Program-made: the position numbers and the translations under genes
The notes under the pieces: generated by a model
Database searches by the model: none
The model's input: only the letters and a program-made list of their open reading frames with translations
Told to the model about the DNA's origin: nothing
In this document: positions 36,100 to 47,937 of the stretch, in pieces
Layout of the letters: every line of letters begins with the position of its first letter
Position numbering within the stretch: position 1 is the stretch's first letter
Source: Augochlora pura
Lineage: Eukaryota; Arthropoda; Insecta; Hymenoptera; Halictidae
NCBI RefSeq assembly: GCF_028453695.1
Contig: NC_135773.1
Coordinates: 1,054,001 to 1,118,000 of the forward strand
Length of the DNA: 64,000 nt
Direction: 5' to 3'

Positions 36100-37687
36100 C
36101 AATGGATTGGTGGCTTGACATCCTCGCGAACGCAACGTAATTCATTAATTACGATCTTCTGCACTGGCTCGTCCCACTGCTAGTTCCAGTCGAAACAAAC
36201 ATGCACTGGGATTAATTAAACTATTCACTGCGAAACTTGGCCAACATTGCTGTCTTTCATTAAATCATCTGCTCGAAATACAAATGTACCTCTAAAACGC
36301 ATCACGCTATCGAAGGATCGAAGCCGGAACGGACTTGGAAACGGGGACTTGGAAACACGGAACCTAATTAAACGATACGTTCGATAATTGGGCAGAATTT
36401 CGAGCGCGGGCAGATCATCCGAGTTTCGCAAGGACAATAACATGGTGTGCCGTGGCCGGTGTTGGAATACGCGAAAATGCGTTAATCAACTCTCGGCTGT
36501 AATGCGTTTAATTCGTTGCGAATAAAGCCGGGGTCTAGCTTCGGCAACATAGGGGGGAACGGCGACCCATAACGACGAGAAAGAAAATTATTGGCGCTAT
36601 ACCTCGCGGGATTACACGATTCCTCCGTTAACGAAAATAAAATATCGTTCCGCGCGGAGACGGTTAAACAATTTAGGATCGCGCGCGCGCGCGCGCGTGG
36701 GATGGGCCGGCAAAAATGGCGGATGAAACACGCGGCAGCGACAAGCTGACAAATAGTCGGGGGTTTCGTGTGCCATGAAAATCCGCGGACATGTTATTCG
36801 GGCAAATTTTTGCTATCGTAAACGGTGGTTTTGGAACGACGGGCGGACGGCGTTGCACACGGAGGGAGGGGGGGAGTCACGGTAAAGCGAATCGCGCGAG
36901 AAAACAGCGGACGTTCTCGTTCGAACAGAGCTCGTGTGATTTCGAAAAATTGCGGTTTTCGAAAGAATGGGTCGGAAACGCTGGAAAAACAACCGCGGCG
37001 CGGCGTGTCGCAGAATTCCGCGAGCGACGGTTCCGGTAACGTGATTCGGTCCGTTTGTAATATGTGATGCAACTAAACCTCGGACTCGCCTAATGCGAGA
37101 GACAACGGAAAAAGAGGCGAGCTGCGGCAGCCGCCGTGTGCTCTCAATTTAAACGCGCATAACTCGCAAGAAATAGAGAGCGCCGTACGGAAGAACTACG
37201 ACGAGCTATTTTTCCCCGCGGGAACACGGCCGTACGTTGTCCTCGCGCTCTGCAACGCCCGAAAAGGAGAAAAAGAAATATGGACGAGCACGCGGCGTGC
37301 CGTTGTCCTGTCCGCTTCCTGGATCTCAACCGCGAGCGCGAGCGCGAGCGCGAGCGAGCGTAACGTTCCTCGATGCCCGGGACCCAATTATCATTAGCGT
37401 ATTCCTTGCGGTAAGACACTTAATTAGGTCAGACACCGTGTAATTAATCATCGTAAATCAGGACGTTTGCACCTGCGGTGTTTCCATAATTCCTTGGATC
37501 AATATGCATAGGATTGCAGGCAACCGCCGCGCGCCGGGCGCACAGACATCGGAATGCGCCCCCGTCTCGAAGGATTACCGTGCTAATCGATTTCCTTGAT
37601 TCTTCGCCCTTCCATCCGATCCGCGGATTACCGCGCGGCTTCCGGCGACACTCTCGGCAACGACGGGAACACAATTTTTGTTTCTTG
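36100..37687. other. Non-coding region
   Basis: Contains (GC)n at 36680-36697 and a GCGAGC repeat at about 37331-37361. Frames at 36673-37780 overlap on both strands with no domain. No gene is supported. Confidence 0.5.
37331..37361 (+). repeat. (GCGAGC)n hexamer repeat
   Basis: About four to five GCGAGC units ending in GAGCG. Confidence 0.85.
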
Positions 37688-38035
37688 TATTGTCTTTATT
37701 TAGCTTCGTTTCTATACTTTAATGACAGAAGAATTTATTTGTTAGTATTGTCTTCATTTAGCTTCGTTTCTATACTTTAATGACAGAAGAATTTATTTGT
37801 TAGTATTGTCTTTATTTAGCTTCATTTCTATACTTTAATGACAGAAGAATTTATCTTTCAGTATTGTCTTTATTTAGCTTCATTTCTATACTTTAATGAC
37901 AGAAGAATTTATTTGTTAGTATTGTCTTTATTTAGCTTCATTTCTATACTTTAATGACAGAAGAATTTATTTTTCAGTATTGTCTTTATTTAGCTTTATT
38001 CCTATACTTTAATAACAAAAAAATGTATTTTTATT
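37688..38035 (+). repeat. 58-bp minisatellite, six copies
   Basis: Copies start at 37688, 37746, 37804, 37862, 37920 and 37978. Each begins TATTGTC(T/C)T and contains ACTTTAATGACAGAAGAATT. Copies 1-5 are about 93-100% identical and copy 6 is clearly diverged. Copies 1, 2 and 4 end TTGTTAG; copies 3 and 5 end TTTCAG, so units 2-3 and 4-5 may reflect a two-unit duplication. The unit resembles the interior of family A MITEs (47543 onward: TATTGTCCTCGTATACTTTC, then ATGACAGGGGATACAGATTT). Confidence 0.9.
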
Positions 38036-38144
38036 TCGATGCAGAAAAAATTAATAATATTCATATTAAGTAAATCATGCATAAAACCTTCACCACGAGT
38101 GAATGTGACTCATTATTCCGACTCATTATAGTGCAAGGGGTTAA
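38036..38144 (+). mobile_element. Right end of a family A MITE carrying the 58-bp array
   Basis: AGTGCAAGGGGTTAA (38130-38144) with upstream GACTCATTATTCCGACTCAT matches the right end of the 46613 and 47445 copies. No matching left end (TTAACCCCTTGCAC) is found left of the minisatellite, so the copy is 5' truncated or its left part was replaced by the array. Confidence 0.65.
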
Positions 38145-38336
38145 CACGCGTCGATTTTTGCCGCGAATATTCCGAGAAGTTTTCTCTTATAATAATTCAC
38201 CGGGCTTCCTGCCGAAGACGATCCGGTATAATGAAAAGTAGAAGTGGTTCAATTTTCCACGATTATGCCTGGCAGGAACACGCCGGCAACATTACGCATG
38301 CCACTTTGTGGCGACGGCGTATACCCAATTTCGCCC

Positions 38337-38338
<2 letters not shown>

Positions 38339-38380
<42 letters not shown>
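38339..38380 (+). repeat. (CT)21 microsatellite
   Basis: Uninterrupted CT run followed by GTCTCTCTGTGTGT. Confidence 0.95.
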
Positions 38381-38388
<8 letters not shown>

Positions 38389-40453
38389 GTGTGTACCGGG
38401 GCGCCGCGCGGCCTTTGCAATGCAAATCTTGCCGCGGACACGTATTACTTAACATTCGTCATTGTTAAACTCGACGACTGCCACCGTGGAGACTTGTAAA
38501 TACCTTCCGGTCTTATAGCGGCGCTATAACGATCGCATACACGGTGTAATTTAATTTGCTACTTTCGTGACTTCGCGGCGCCGAGGTAAATCGTTCTAAC
38601 GCGTCGCGCAGTCATCAATTCTCTTGCATAACGGAAGAAGATTTAAATAAAAATTCTTTTATAAGTGGAAAACTGTTTTAGAGTTTGATTTATTGTCTAC
38701 TTATTCACTGCAATTGGAAATTATTTCAATCTCGATAATCTTATCGCTTTTATATTAGAATCTGTTTCTACTTAATTCTGTAAAAATTGAAGTGCGATTT
38801 TAGAAGTGTTATGATGATGATAATAGAATTAGATGATAGATGAAACTCTTGACATTGTTACTCGACAGAAATTATATAAAATTGGTCGGAAAACGCGCGC
38901 AGCAGACGGCAAGCATTAAAACGATTTCTGAAACTTTCGGGGCCATTTGTCGCGTTTAATTATACAAAGAGGGTGGAAGGGAAAGGTAGGGCCTGGAAAT
39001 CCTCGGCGTCTATTGTTCTTGGAAACGGTATTAATTTTCTTGCCGGTGCGATTAGGGGGCTCCGTAGTCGGCGCTCCGAATTTTTATTTACCCACGCAGA
39101 GAAGACGGGCCCGGGAATTATTAAGGGCGAGGCGGAGCAAGCCGGCGTCGTCGCGCGGAGTCCTCAAAAGCGTCGGGGAGAAGACGCTGGCAAGCATCGA
39201 GTGTTTTCCGTCGTTAAGGACGGAGATCAGAGAGCACGACGCCGGGCGATTACTATCTCCTCTGTTTCCTGCTCTCGAGAACGAAAGTAAGTACGCAGTT
39301 GCGCTTTCACGAGAAACGTTTTTCTGTCTCGTTTTCCGCCCTCCCCCCTTATCTCGGCCGGGTCTATACGTACGGCGAGAGGCTTAATGAGACCGTAGTA
39401 GTTCAACCAGACATTAAATCGGTGTCTGGCCGGCTAACAATTCGCCGGCGTTGTTTCCACCGGGGAGATTTTCCGGGAGACCCTGCCAGACTAATTTCTC
39501 CCGTAACTATGCGAGTCGCTTCGGAACGACACGAACGTCTTGTTAGTAACACGTAAGAAGCTTGCAACCGACCGTCGCCTTAACCAGCTCGACGGAATTC
39601 CGTGCGAAAAATGTTACGCGCGTTTTCCCGGATTAAATCGGGCCGACCTAATTATTCCAGCATCGTGGACGACGATAATTATCTATTTCGAACGCGTACG
39701 CGACGGCACGCGAGCGTACCCGAGACAAAATTAAATGGAACGAGTATATAAAGTGAAATACATCGGCTACGAAGAAATTTAAAAATATTCTAAAGTACAA
39801 CAGAGTTTATAGAATTTATAAAAGAAGCTAGAGTCGATTCGATCGACCATTTTTCTTATCCTACCCAAAACATTGTTTTACGAAAAATACTGAAAAATAG
39901 CCAATAAAAATACTTGCTCGGATTTAAACCGCAAGAAGCAGAGACGAATCCCTGTTATTCGTTCCGTCGGTATTAACATTTTCATACGATTTTACGGGGA
40001 TAATATTTTTCCCTTCGCAGTCTAATTTATTCGGCAGGATGATGTAACAGAATTGTTGATGAAAATACAACGGCTAAGGTAAAAAATGCGGTGAGAAACC
40101 GCGGCTTACGGTTGCTTAGACCCGAGGATTCTTTTCCTCCCCCGGGTGTTCTTTGCGTGGCGCGTTCGTTCACAGAATTTATAGTCCGAGATTAGTTGCG
40201 TTTACATCTCCGCACACGCTTATGACTATTCATGCGGCGGCGCGACACCGGCCTAGCCGGGACAATCCTTTCTTGTTAACTTGGACTGTATAAATAATAG
40301 GCGACGACGGCTGGCCATCGCGAAGCTGTCCCGAAAACCCTTTCGAAGATTACGTTCGGGATCGTTGTTTCAAACTCGTTCTCATCACGGAAATGTATCC
40401 CGGTCCAAGTACAGCCCAGGAGTCCTGTTAACGTTTACTCCGCTCCGAAACTC

Positions 40454-40480
40454 GGCTGCGAGCTGCGAGCTGCGAGCTGC
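40454..40480 (+). repeat. 7-bp repeat GCTGCGA x3
   Basis: Three perfect copies and a partial GCTGC. Confidence 0.85.
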
Positions 40481-40579
40481 TCGCGCGAGCGCGCGCGTTT
40501 GTATTTGGGAACTGGCCACGCGGAATTTCTTAATGAAGTGGTCGTTCACCGACTTTGCTCTGCGAAATCATATTTGGAC

Positions 40580-40618
40580 AGAGAGACAGAGACAGAGAGA
40601 GAGAGAGAGAGAGAGAGT
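40580..40618 (+). repeat. (GA)n microsatellite
   Basis: GACAGAGA start, then a pure GA run to 40617. Confidence 0.9.
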
Positions 40619-41055
40619 TCGTCCAAGTGCCTCGCCGCCGCCCGAGCCTCGAGCACACTCCCGGCGAGAGGAGCCGCCGCGCAGTTGGACTTTGTCGTTG
40701 AACGGGGATGCGGATCCGTTGATTATGTCGTAAGTTGCGAGAGCTAACTGAACGCGAGCCGGCGGGGGATCTTCGACAGTGCGCGCGCCGGCCGGATCCT
40801 TTCTGGAATCTTGGTTCGGTCGCTTTTTACTCTAATTGCTAACTAGATAACTTGAACCCGAGAATCTCGCGGAACTGTCGCGATTTTAGCCGAGCGGCTG
40901 CAATCTTCTCGCCACACCTTTTCGCCCGGAAGACGACGTTGCACTGTTTTAAGATGGAACCTCGGTTCAACGAGGACTCGCGACAAATGTAAGGAGTTGC
41001 AAGAGAACGACGTGTTATTCGTATTGCCATACAATGACGTAACTAAGGAGACAGA

Positions 41056-41307
41056 TTAACCCCTTGACGCACCATTTTCTTCACAGTTACTGTGACCAGG
41101 AATTTTTCAATTTGGTATAATTTCTCGAAAGAGACGGAACATGAACGTTTATTCTATTCTTGAATGTACTTGAATGCTTAAATATTAACAACAAGGGGTT
41201 AGAATTTTATTTCAACCATAAAAAACAGAATGACAACCATACTAAATAATTTATTCCTACCAATTGCCACCACGAGTCGGACTCGTCAATGTACGGTAAG
41301 GGGTTAA
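41056..41307 (+). mobile_element. piggyBac-like MITE, family A
   Basis: TTAACCCCTTGACGCACC starts at 41056 and GTAAGGGGTTAA ends at 41307, with TTAA on both sides. The right subterminal CCACGAGTCGGACTCGT is the family A hallmark seen at 46809-46823 and, inverted, at 12439-12452. An internal CAAGGGGTTA at about 41192-41201 looks like a second, internal right end. Confidence 0.75.
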
Positions 41308-41358
41308 AGAACGATATTAGCGGTGCCGGAGAGTCGCCATCCGTGTGCAAAGGGTTAA
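41308..41358 (-). mobile_element. Terminal fragment of a family A' MITE adjoining the family A copy
   Basis: Reverse-complemented, the sequence starts TTAACCCTTTGCACACGG and continues ATGGCGACTCTCCGGCACCG, matching the left end of the 7257 and 18141 copies. It abuts the family A element exactly at that element's TTAA, suggesting A inserted into A'. The rest of A' is not recognisable left of 41056. Confidence 0.6.
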
Positions 41359-42018
41359 AAGTAACGCAACTCGCAGACCGCAGCCATCGTTCGATTCTCG
41401 CGATCGTCGACTCGGCCGGGCGGGCGGCAACACAACATCGTCGACTCGCGCGCGGGTCGTCGCCCCAATAAATAACACGTCCGGCCATTATGCAAAAGTT
41501 CGCGCGCGGCGCCGGTAATGTCTTACGCAAACATTTGTTAATTATACGCGCGCGTGTGTGTGTCGTTGCGTGCTGATTGGTCTAATTTAAAACCAAAATT
41601 GCGTAAATTTGCAAATAGCAAATCGTCGGGGCGCGCGTCGGCCCGTCGCCGGGTGGAGGGATGGAAGGTTGGGAAGAGGAAGGGTGGGAGGGTTCGGTGC
41701 GTGTGGGCAGAACGAAGGCACACAGATTCGAGCGCGGCGTCGCGTCGTTTCGACGAATTCGCGGGTCATGTTGCGGTCGCCCGTTAATATTAATCGCCAT
41801 TCAACCGGCACGCATTTCCTTCTGTAAATACCGCCGCGCATCCGCCGCAAATAGCTGAATTTTCCATAAAACACCGTAGCCGCCCGCCCTCCCCCCCCTG
41901 CTCCCCCCTCCATGGCGGCGGCGACCGGTTAATGCGCATCAGCCGTTTGATCTCACGGTTAAACGAAATTATCGGCGGCCGATTCCAATACTTAATTAAT
42001 CCGATCAAAACGGACGGC

Positions 42019-42019
42019 C

Positions 42020-42066
<47 letters not shown>
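42019..42066 (+). repeat. (CT)n microsatellite
   Basis: CT run with one CCC interruption. Confidence 0.9.
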
Positions 42067-42070
<4 letters not shown>

Positions 42071-42422
42071 CCAGTTCAAAGAATTTATGGCATCCGCGTT
42101 AGGAGTCGGCGCCGCCGGTGGGCCGCGCTCGCGCTCGTGCGCACACGCGTCTCCGATTCTTCCCGGGGCGGCATGCAAAATTCATAATTCAATTCTATTC
42201 ACGGCCGGACGTTTATTTCTAATTATAACGTTAATAACCCCGCTCGCGCCGATCGGAATATACTCGTAAATTAGCGGCGCCTGCATGGCCCATTATTTCA
42301 TTAATATCGTCGGCCGTCATCTCGGCATCACGTTTTCCTGCCGAGTAATTAACGTCATTTATGCACCTGTCGTTCTTATCGTCGACGCGATCGTTTCGCG
42401 AGGAAACATTGTTCGGCGACCG

Positions 42423-42433
42423 ACAGAGAGAGC

Positions 42434-42467
<34 letters not shown>

Positions 42468-42480
42468 GAGGGAGAGGGGG
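42423..42480 (+). repeat. (GA)n microsatellite with GC interruptions
   Basis: GA runs interrupted twice by AGCGAG, ending in GGGAGAGGGGG. Confidence 0.9.
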
Positions 42481-42636
42481 GCAGAATATGTCCGGGTCGT
42501 TACCGGGCCGAACGTTACGCGACAATAACAATATTCCCCCATTATCTGCGCCGCGACCATCGAAACACGATATCTGAAGCATCGCGTAGAATCGATATGA
42601 TCAACCGTTATTCTCCAGGCAGCTGGTAGAGCGAGA

Positions 42637-42661
42637 CAGAGAGAGAGAGAGAGAGAGAGAA
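42637..42661 (+). repeat. (GA)12 microsatellite
   Basis: Pure GA run. Confidence 0.9.
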
Positions 42662-44293
42662 GGGAGCCGGGATTCAGCGAGCGAAGCCAGGCTCCTCTCG
42701 TGAAACGATACGACTCCCAGGACCGTGTGCGCCCGATGCCTTATCGAGGAGCTTCCCCGGAACCTCTTGCGCGACAAAATCTGAGAAATTCAGAGCCTCA
42801 TGCTGCACACGCACACCCGACCCTCTTCACGGGCCCGAGCGACCCCCGGACTCTCTTTCTCCTGCAACGATTATTTCATTCCTTTTTCCTAAGTGGCTCC
42901 AGAGGGCTTCGCCGCCCTTTTATCCGATCGCCTCGGCTGCTCCTCGGGATTTTCACTCACGAAAGGGAAACGCGGGCGCAACATCGCCCGGCCGAATCGT
43001 TGAATAAGTGCTCGCTCGGGCACCGGTCGCTCGCGAATAGGCGTGTCCCGGCACGAATCGGAGATAAAGAGGCAAGGTGCAACGCGAACAGTGCGCGCCT
43101 GTTAAAAGCGACAGTCATGCTGCTCTCCACCGCCGCGCGCGCTCTTTCTCTGTTCCAAGTTCGATTAGGGCCACGTTACTCGATTGCCATACACCGGGAA
43201 AATGCATTCGATCGAGCTAATTAATCTCTTAGTATTAACTGCGGCGAGGTCTGCCGACGACTGCGAGAATGACGTTAGCGGTATCGAATGCATTCGGTGC
43301 TCGATGCAGTTCCGTTACACGTCTCGTCGCACCCCGCGTTGTAATGCCGCGGTGTCACGTGCATTGCGTCGTCTATAAAAATTTACCCCAGATCGAGATA
43401 AGAGCGATTATATTTTTCTATCTTCAGGCATTTGTTTCTGCGTTCCAGTCTGTCTTTATTGTAGCCACCTTTTCTGTTTCTCTGTTCGATAGTTGCCACT
43501 TTCTATTCTAGCCTTGTAACGCAAACGGTTCGCCCAGTTAAAGATTGGAATAAATAAATATATAAATAAAATTACGGCGGCGGTAAAAATGGAGACGGTT
43601 TTATTGTCGTACTTCTGGTGTAAAAATGTTTTCGCGGCGTGCACGTTAAACTTGAGATAAGATAATTATTGTAGCTGTTCCGTTATGGAAACATTCGTGT
43701 TCATTGGTTAGGTTATTATTAGAATCTATTATGTCACAGCAATGAATATGTATTATTTTATGAAGTACAAGATGAGAATCGAATTATCTTTGTCCTCGAC
43801 ATTTTATCCTCGATTAATAAATGTTGCAATGTTTTGTCTCGTTGTTTAAACTTTTCCACTCGGATGTCACTGATACGACGACACGAACTATTTAACAACT
43901 CCTGCAAAGTATCACTGCGATGTAATGACGTTTATTTAAATTCAACTTTATAAAACAAAATTGGATTTTTCAGTGGTCTCTGATAACGCAGGGTGCGAAA
44001 CACTTAATTAGATTTGGGAATTATAGATACGGGCGTCGAATTTCATGCGTCTGGAATTTATTGATGCCTCGCGAGCCAATGGCTGCGTAAAACAAACACG
44101 CGAGCCATAATTAATTATTGTTATTATTGCCAGTACAAACAGCTAAACAAACGATTTGCGCGCGAGGTAAACACGGTGGTCGCGACGATATTAATTGGAA
44201 TTCGGTATACACTCTTGGCGAGACAGCACTTGGAAATGCTGGTCGCTAGAACTGGTAGCTTGGGGTGCAAGAAGCAGCACCCTACGTATTCTT

Positions 44294-44644
44294 TTAACCC
44301 TACGATGATTATGCAAAGCGGACGGTGACCCTAAAGGATTGTAGAATGCGTATCGATCGGAGGCCCTTTTAGCATACCATTTACATTATCGTCCCTTTGC
44401 TTGATCAAAAAATGTAGAATACTTCCTCTATCTGGATACCTATCGAAAGATATGAAAAAAGTGGAATCTTAAAAACAGTGTAAAATCTAAAAACCTTTTT
44501 CAACCAATTAGTCTACTTACGGAGTTCATTCGCGCGATTTTCATTCGTGCGAAACAATTGATTAGAAAATCCGTGTAAATCGAGGGCAGGTGTACGTGTA
44601 TCGTAGAAGAGGCGAAGTGAGTCATCAGGGTTCGAGTGGGTTAA
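44294..44644. mobile_element. Possible TTAA-flanked element (weak)
   Basis: TTAACCCTACGATG at 44294 faces CATCAGGGTTCGAGTGGGTT and TTAA at 44641-44644. The ends share only TTAACCC. Spacing and flanks fit a MITE, but the inverted repeats are poor. It may be two unrelated sites. Confidence 0.2.
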
Positions 44645-44676
44645 AATTGCAGCAGAATGATCAAGGATCGTCTTCC

Positions 44677-44973
44677 TTGACCCTTTCGGCATTCACGCGA
44701 TGACCGGTACGGACAAGTGCCGGATATATCCGACGTTCATATAATAACCGGAATAAATAACAAAATTTTATATCTCTTAATATCAAAGCTGGAAGCAACA
44801 CTTTTTGTTCAAAAAAGCACTGCTTTATTAATCACAATTTTTATTCAACGCTTAGGAAAATTCACATTTTATTCTTCATATAAAAAAGGACTGAGCATGT
44901 ACGAATATTCGGCGCGGCGCCTTCTATAACGAAAGTGTCACGGCGAACAAAGCGCTCGCACCGAAAGGGTTAA
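44677..44973 (+). mobile_element. piggyBac-like MITE, family B
   Basis: TTGACCCTTTCGGCATTC at the left faces GCTCGCACCGAAAGGGTTAA at the right. The left target site has decayed to TTGA. CCGGATATATCCG-type palindrome at 44720-44732. The stretch GAATAAATAACAAAATTTTA resembles the family B interior reversed. No coding capacity. Confidence 0.75.
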
Positions 44974-46612
44974 ATTCCCATCGTCCAGTGACAAGACGGA
45001 ATCAAAAGCAGATAAGCGAGACTCGATACGGGGCGGTCGGGTCGAATATCGTTTCGCAGAAACAAACGCTCGCGTTTGGCTAACGAACCGTACATGGTAA
45101 TGTATACAATATACACTCGCGAAAGAGAACCGGAGCGACGATAAGAATCGCATAAGTCATACTTATCGGCGACACGCACGGCGTCTGCGAACGCAGACGA
45201 TGCTCTGATCGGGGCTCGTTTACATCGACAGATTATCAACAGAACCCCTGATAAGCGGAAATAGACGCAGCCTGTTGTAATTGGTGCCGATAGCGAGATC
45301 GTACATCTGCGAAACTGGTGCAAGGAATCGACTGAGGTGAGATATCTGCATAAGATTTTGTTATAAATATATTCCATTATGTTACAGGAAAATCTTGGTA
45401 TCTCGAATATAGTGATGATTTAATTATTTAATAATTATTTACTTATTTATATTTAATTTAATAATTATTTAATTATTTATATTTATTTTAATAATTATTT
45501 AATTATTTTTCAACCCATTGCCTCTCTTAACCCTTATAATTCCTTTCACGCGTGTCGTACGTAAGCGTACTGGTAAAAAGAGAAGCATTTCGATAAAATA
45601 GAAAAATGGTGACAAAATTAATTATTGCCGCATCTTGCTGCTCATCCTGCCGAACAACCTACGTTCGAAGCGTTATTTCAAACAAGCTGTAATTCGCGAG
45701 AATAATTAAGGCGAAAGAGAGCGGAGTGCCGCCCGTAAAGTATGTAATTTCATTGGTCTCGTATAAAGTGGAACTCGCATAGGTAACAAACTACCGTAAA
45801 ACCTTGAAATCTTGTAAAAGGTTCTATTTCTCCTGCGAAGCCCGGTGTACCCATTATAATTTCGTTAAGTCCTCGTTTTTGTTGGCCGCTCCCGTTCCAG
45901 CGTAATTGAATTAAAAGTATCGGACCACTTTGCGGTTAATTCTTTGAAAGGGTGATGTGCCCGGGCAGTTGTTCGTTACCGAACAGGCTATCGGGTATCT
46001 TTATGCAAAAGGGGTGGCGGCGGCGGCGTAGCTGGAAGGAGCCGCAACTAAACCGGAAGCAACGGGCGCCGCGTCCTCGTGAAATTCTGGCACGTCGATA
46101 TCAATTAATTTAACTACGTTTCCGGTATCCCGCGTCTGGCGTGCAGCCAATTTCCTTCCAGATTCTGTCTCAAATATTTCCGACCAAACCCCTTCTCAAC
46201 GATAACCAGTTCGGTTATGGGGAGAAAGGATTATACCGTTCTTTCTTCCGCGAATACCCTATGCATTCCGAAATAACAATTTCTCGAACGCGCCTCTCGC
46301 AACGATAATGCCCGATTAAACAATATCGGAAAATTGCTCGCTACGACGACGGCTGGAAGAAGGTTCGAGCATCGCATCGCGAGATCGCTTGTGGCCGGAT
46401 AAAATAACCTTTGCGCCGACCGCTCGCGCGCTCCACGTGAAATTCTTAAACGAAGGATAATGGCTCTCGAACGGGAGCGCCGTCGAAATTTCAGGAATAC
46501 CGAAATTATTAGTTCACCGATAATCGCTTGGCTTTCGACGATATATCGGTATACTCCTAGGTACACTTTCCTATATTTTTTTTATATCGAATTTACAACC
46601 ACTTCGCAGGCA
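44974..46612. other. Non-coding region
   Basis: An AT-rich repeat lies at 45420-45508. The rest is ordinary mixed sequence with short frames lacking domains. No gene is supported. Confidence 0.5.
45420..45508 (+). repeat. AT-rich imperfect tandem repeat
   Basis: About three copies of a unit built from TTTAATAATTATTTA and TTATTTATATTTA, period about 30-35 bp. Confidence 0.75.
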
Positions 46613-46843
46613 TTAACCCCTTGCACCACGATCTCTTTCAAAACTGCGTTGATTAGTAGTTTTTCATCCTTAACAATTTATAGAACAAGAGGATTTTTAT
46701 TTCTCATCTTCGTTTACTTAAATTCCCTTTGACGACAGAGGATTCAAATTTTGTTTCAACTTAATAGAAACGACTGTTAATAATTTATTAAATTATTTAC
46801 GAAATGTTCGAGTCCGACTCGTTGTTACAGTGCAAGGGGTTAA
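46613..46843 (+). mobile_element. piggyBac-like MITE, family A
   Basis: TTAACCCCTTGCAC at both ends in inverted orientation, TTAA on both sides, and CGAGTCCGACTCG near the right end. The interior contains CTTCGTTTACTTAAATTCCC and GACGACAGAGGATTCAAATT, parallel to the 58-bp minisatellite unit. The cleanest family A copy in the window. Confidence 0.85.
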
Positions 46844-47444
46844 GCGCTCCGCGAGTTTTTACAGAGGGCAACGCGTATCTTATCAATCGACCTTAAGTAG
46901 GTGATAATGTTCTCGACGCTTAGACAAAAGACTGTTTCGAGGTGAACAAGGAGATAACCTCTTGCCGATGCTTTGTACCGACATCTTCGAAGACTATGAA
47001 GATTATAAATTATGTGTGCACAGCCTTTGGATGGATCCAGGACGTTGCATCACGAGATAATCCATCTTTCCATTTATCTTGCACATGTTCTAAACATTTT
47101 AGAACAATGCGCCGTCTTGCAACGTCCTCGTTGCATCCACCGAAAATCTCTACGATCTTCCAAGCATTTCCTAGAACCTGGGCAGCATGAACTATTCATT
47201 CGGGAGAAATTATAAATTTTGCTGTAGGAGAAATTTGTTGGTAAAGAACTCTTTGTAACAACGTGGCAAAATTCAATTTTTCAGACGTGAATAATAGCAA
47301 AATATAGCGAAATACAAAGATTTTTTAGCAATCAATTTTTACCTACAGAAAAGTCTAAAAATTTTATAATTATTCCAGAACCGCTCGGTTCTTGCGCCTC
47401 GCTCGGTACTTGAGATTAATTTCTGTTCCAAACTAAGCTTACAT
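46844..47444. other. Non-coding region
   Basis: AT-rich towards the right, with a moderate minus-strand acceptor (CTTTTCTGTAG, joined to GTAAAA) near 47336 judged too weak to call. Nothing else is seen. Confidence 0.5.
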
Positions 47445-47666
47445 TTAACCCCTTGCACTATTACGTCTTTCAGAGCTACGTTGATTGCGACTGTTTCGTC
47501 CTTAATTATTTCCTTGATGTGACAAGACGATTCTAGTGTCCCTATTGTCCTCGTATACTTTCATTCGCAGATTTCGATGACAGGGGATACAGATTTTCTC
47601 TCGACTTAATAAAAATTTCTGACTCGTTATTATAGTGGTTAGGGGTTAAATAGGGCAAGGGGTTAA
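47445..47666 (+). mobile_element. piggyBac-like MITE, family A, with doubled right end
   Basis: TTAACCCCTTGCACTA starts at 47445. A first right end GGTTAGGGGTTAA closes at 47649 and a second, GGGCAAGGGGTTAA, at 47666. The internal ACGTTGATTGCGACTGTTTC parallels the 46613 copy. The second end may be a 17-bp local duplication of the terminus or a remnant of an adjacent copy. Confidence 0.75.
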
Positions 47667-47902
47667 ATAGACTACACGTGAAACCTAGCAACACCCACCA
47701 GCATTCGCGACAGACTAGCAGATGGCAATAATAACACGTCAAAGTATTTCCCGAACTGTTCGCACAATAAGAACACCTGTAATTTATCCGAATGGAGTCT
47801 TTATCACATGTCAAGCCCGCATCTGTTGCATTGTCACCATCGGCGCAAAGAGTTTCGTATGATCGAGGGTGGGACACGGCGGCAGCATCGCGTTCTCCTG
47901 GC

Positions 47903-47920
47903 AGATAGATAGATAGATAG
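47903..47920 (+). repeat. (AGAT)4 microsatellite
   Basis: Four AGAT units about 20 bp upstream of the family B element at 47938. Confidence 0.9.
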
Positions 47921-47937
47921 CGTAGGCCGAGCGAGCC

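Larger units (their letters stand above)
38145..41055. other. Non-coding region with CT/GA tracts
   Basis: AT-rich at 38640-38880; otherwise mixed. Frames at 38947-39734 and 40281-40747 have no domain. A GTAAGT at 39287-39292 has no credible exon upstream. No gene is supported. Confidence 0.5.
41359..44293. other. Non-coding region with CT/GA tracts
   Basis: CpG-rich with frames to 174 codons (42700-43224), none with domains. A strong plus-strand acceptor (TTTTTCTATCTTCAG) ends at about 43428, but no open exon and donor follow. Tracts at 42019-42066, 42423-42480 and 42637-42661 are listed separately. 43680-44000 is AT-rich. No gene is supported. Confidence 0.5.

Noticed and set aside
37688..38035. 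CRISPR-like array
   Set aside because: The 58-bp units are contiguous with no variable spacers, and the context is a eukaryotic genome and a MITE.
43400..43428. Strong plus-strand splice acceptor TTTTTCTATCTTCAG
   Set aside because: No open exon with a donor follows within a few hundred bases, and no partner exon is visible upstream.
44294..44644. High-confidence MITE call
   Set aside because: Kept only as a weak feature, since the two ends share little beyond TTAACCC.
47325..47342. Minus-strand TTTTCTGTAG joined to GTAAAA
   Set aside because: Decent acceptor but poor donor; expected by chance in AT-rich DNA.
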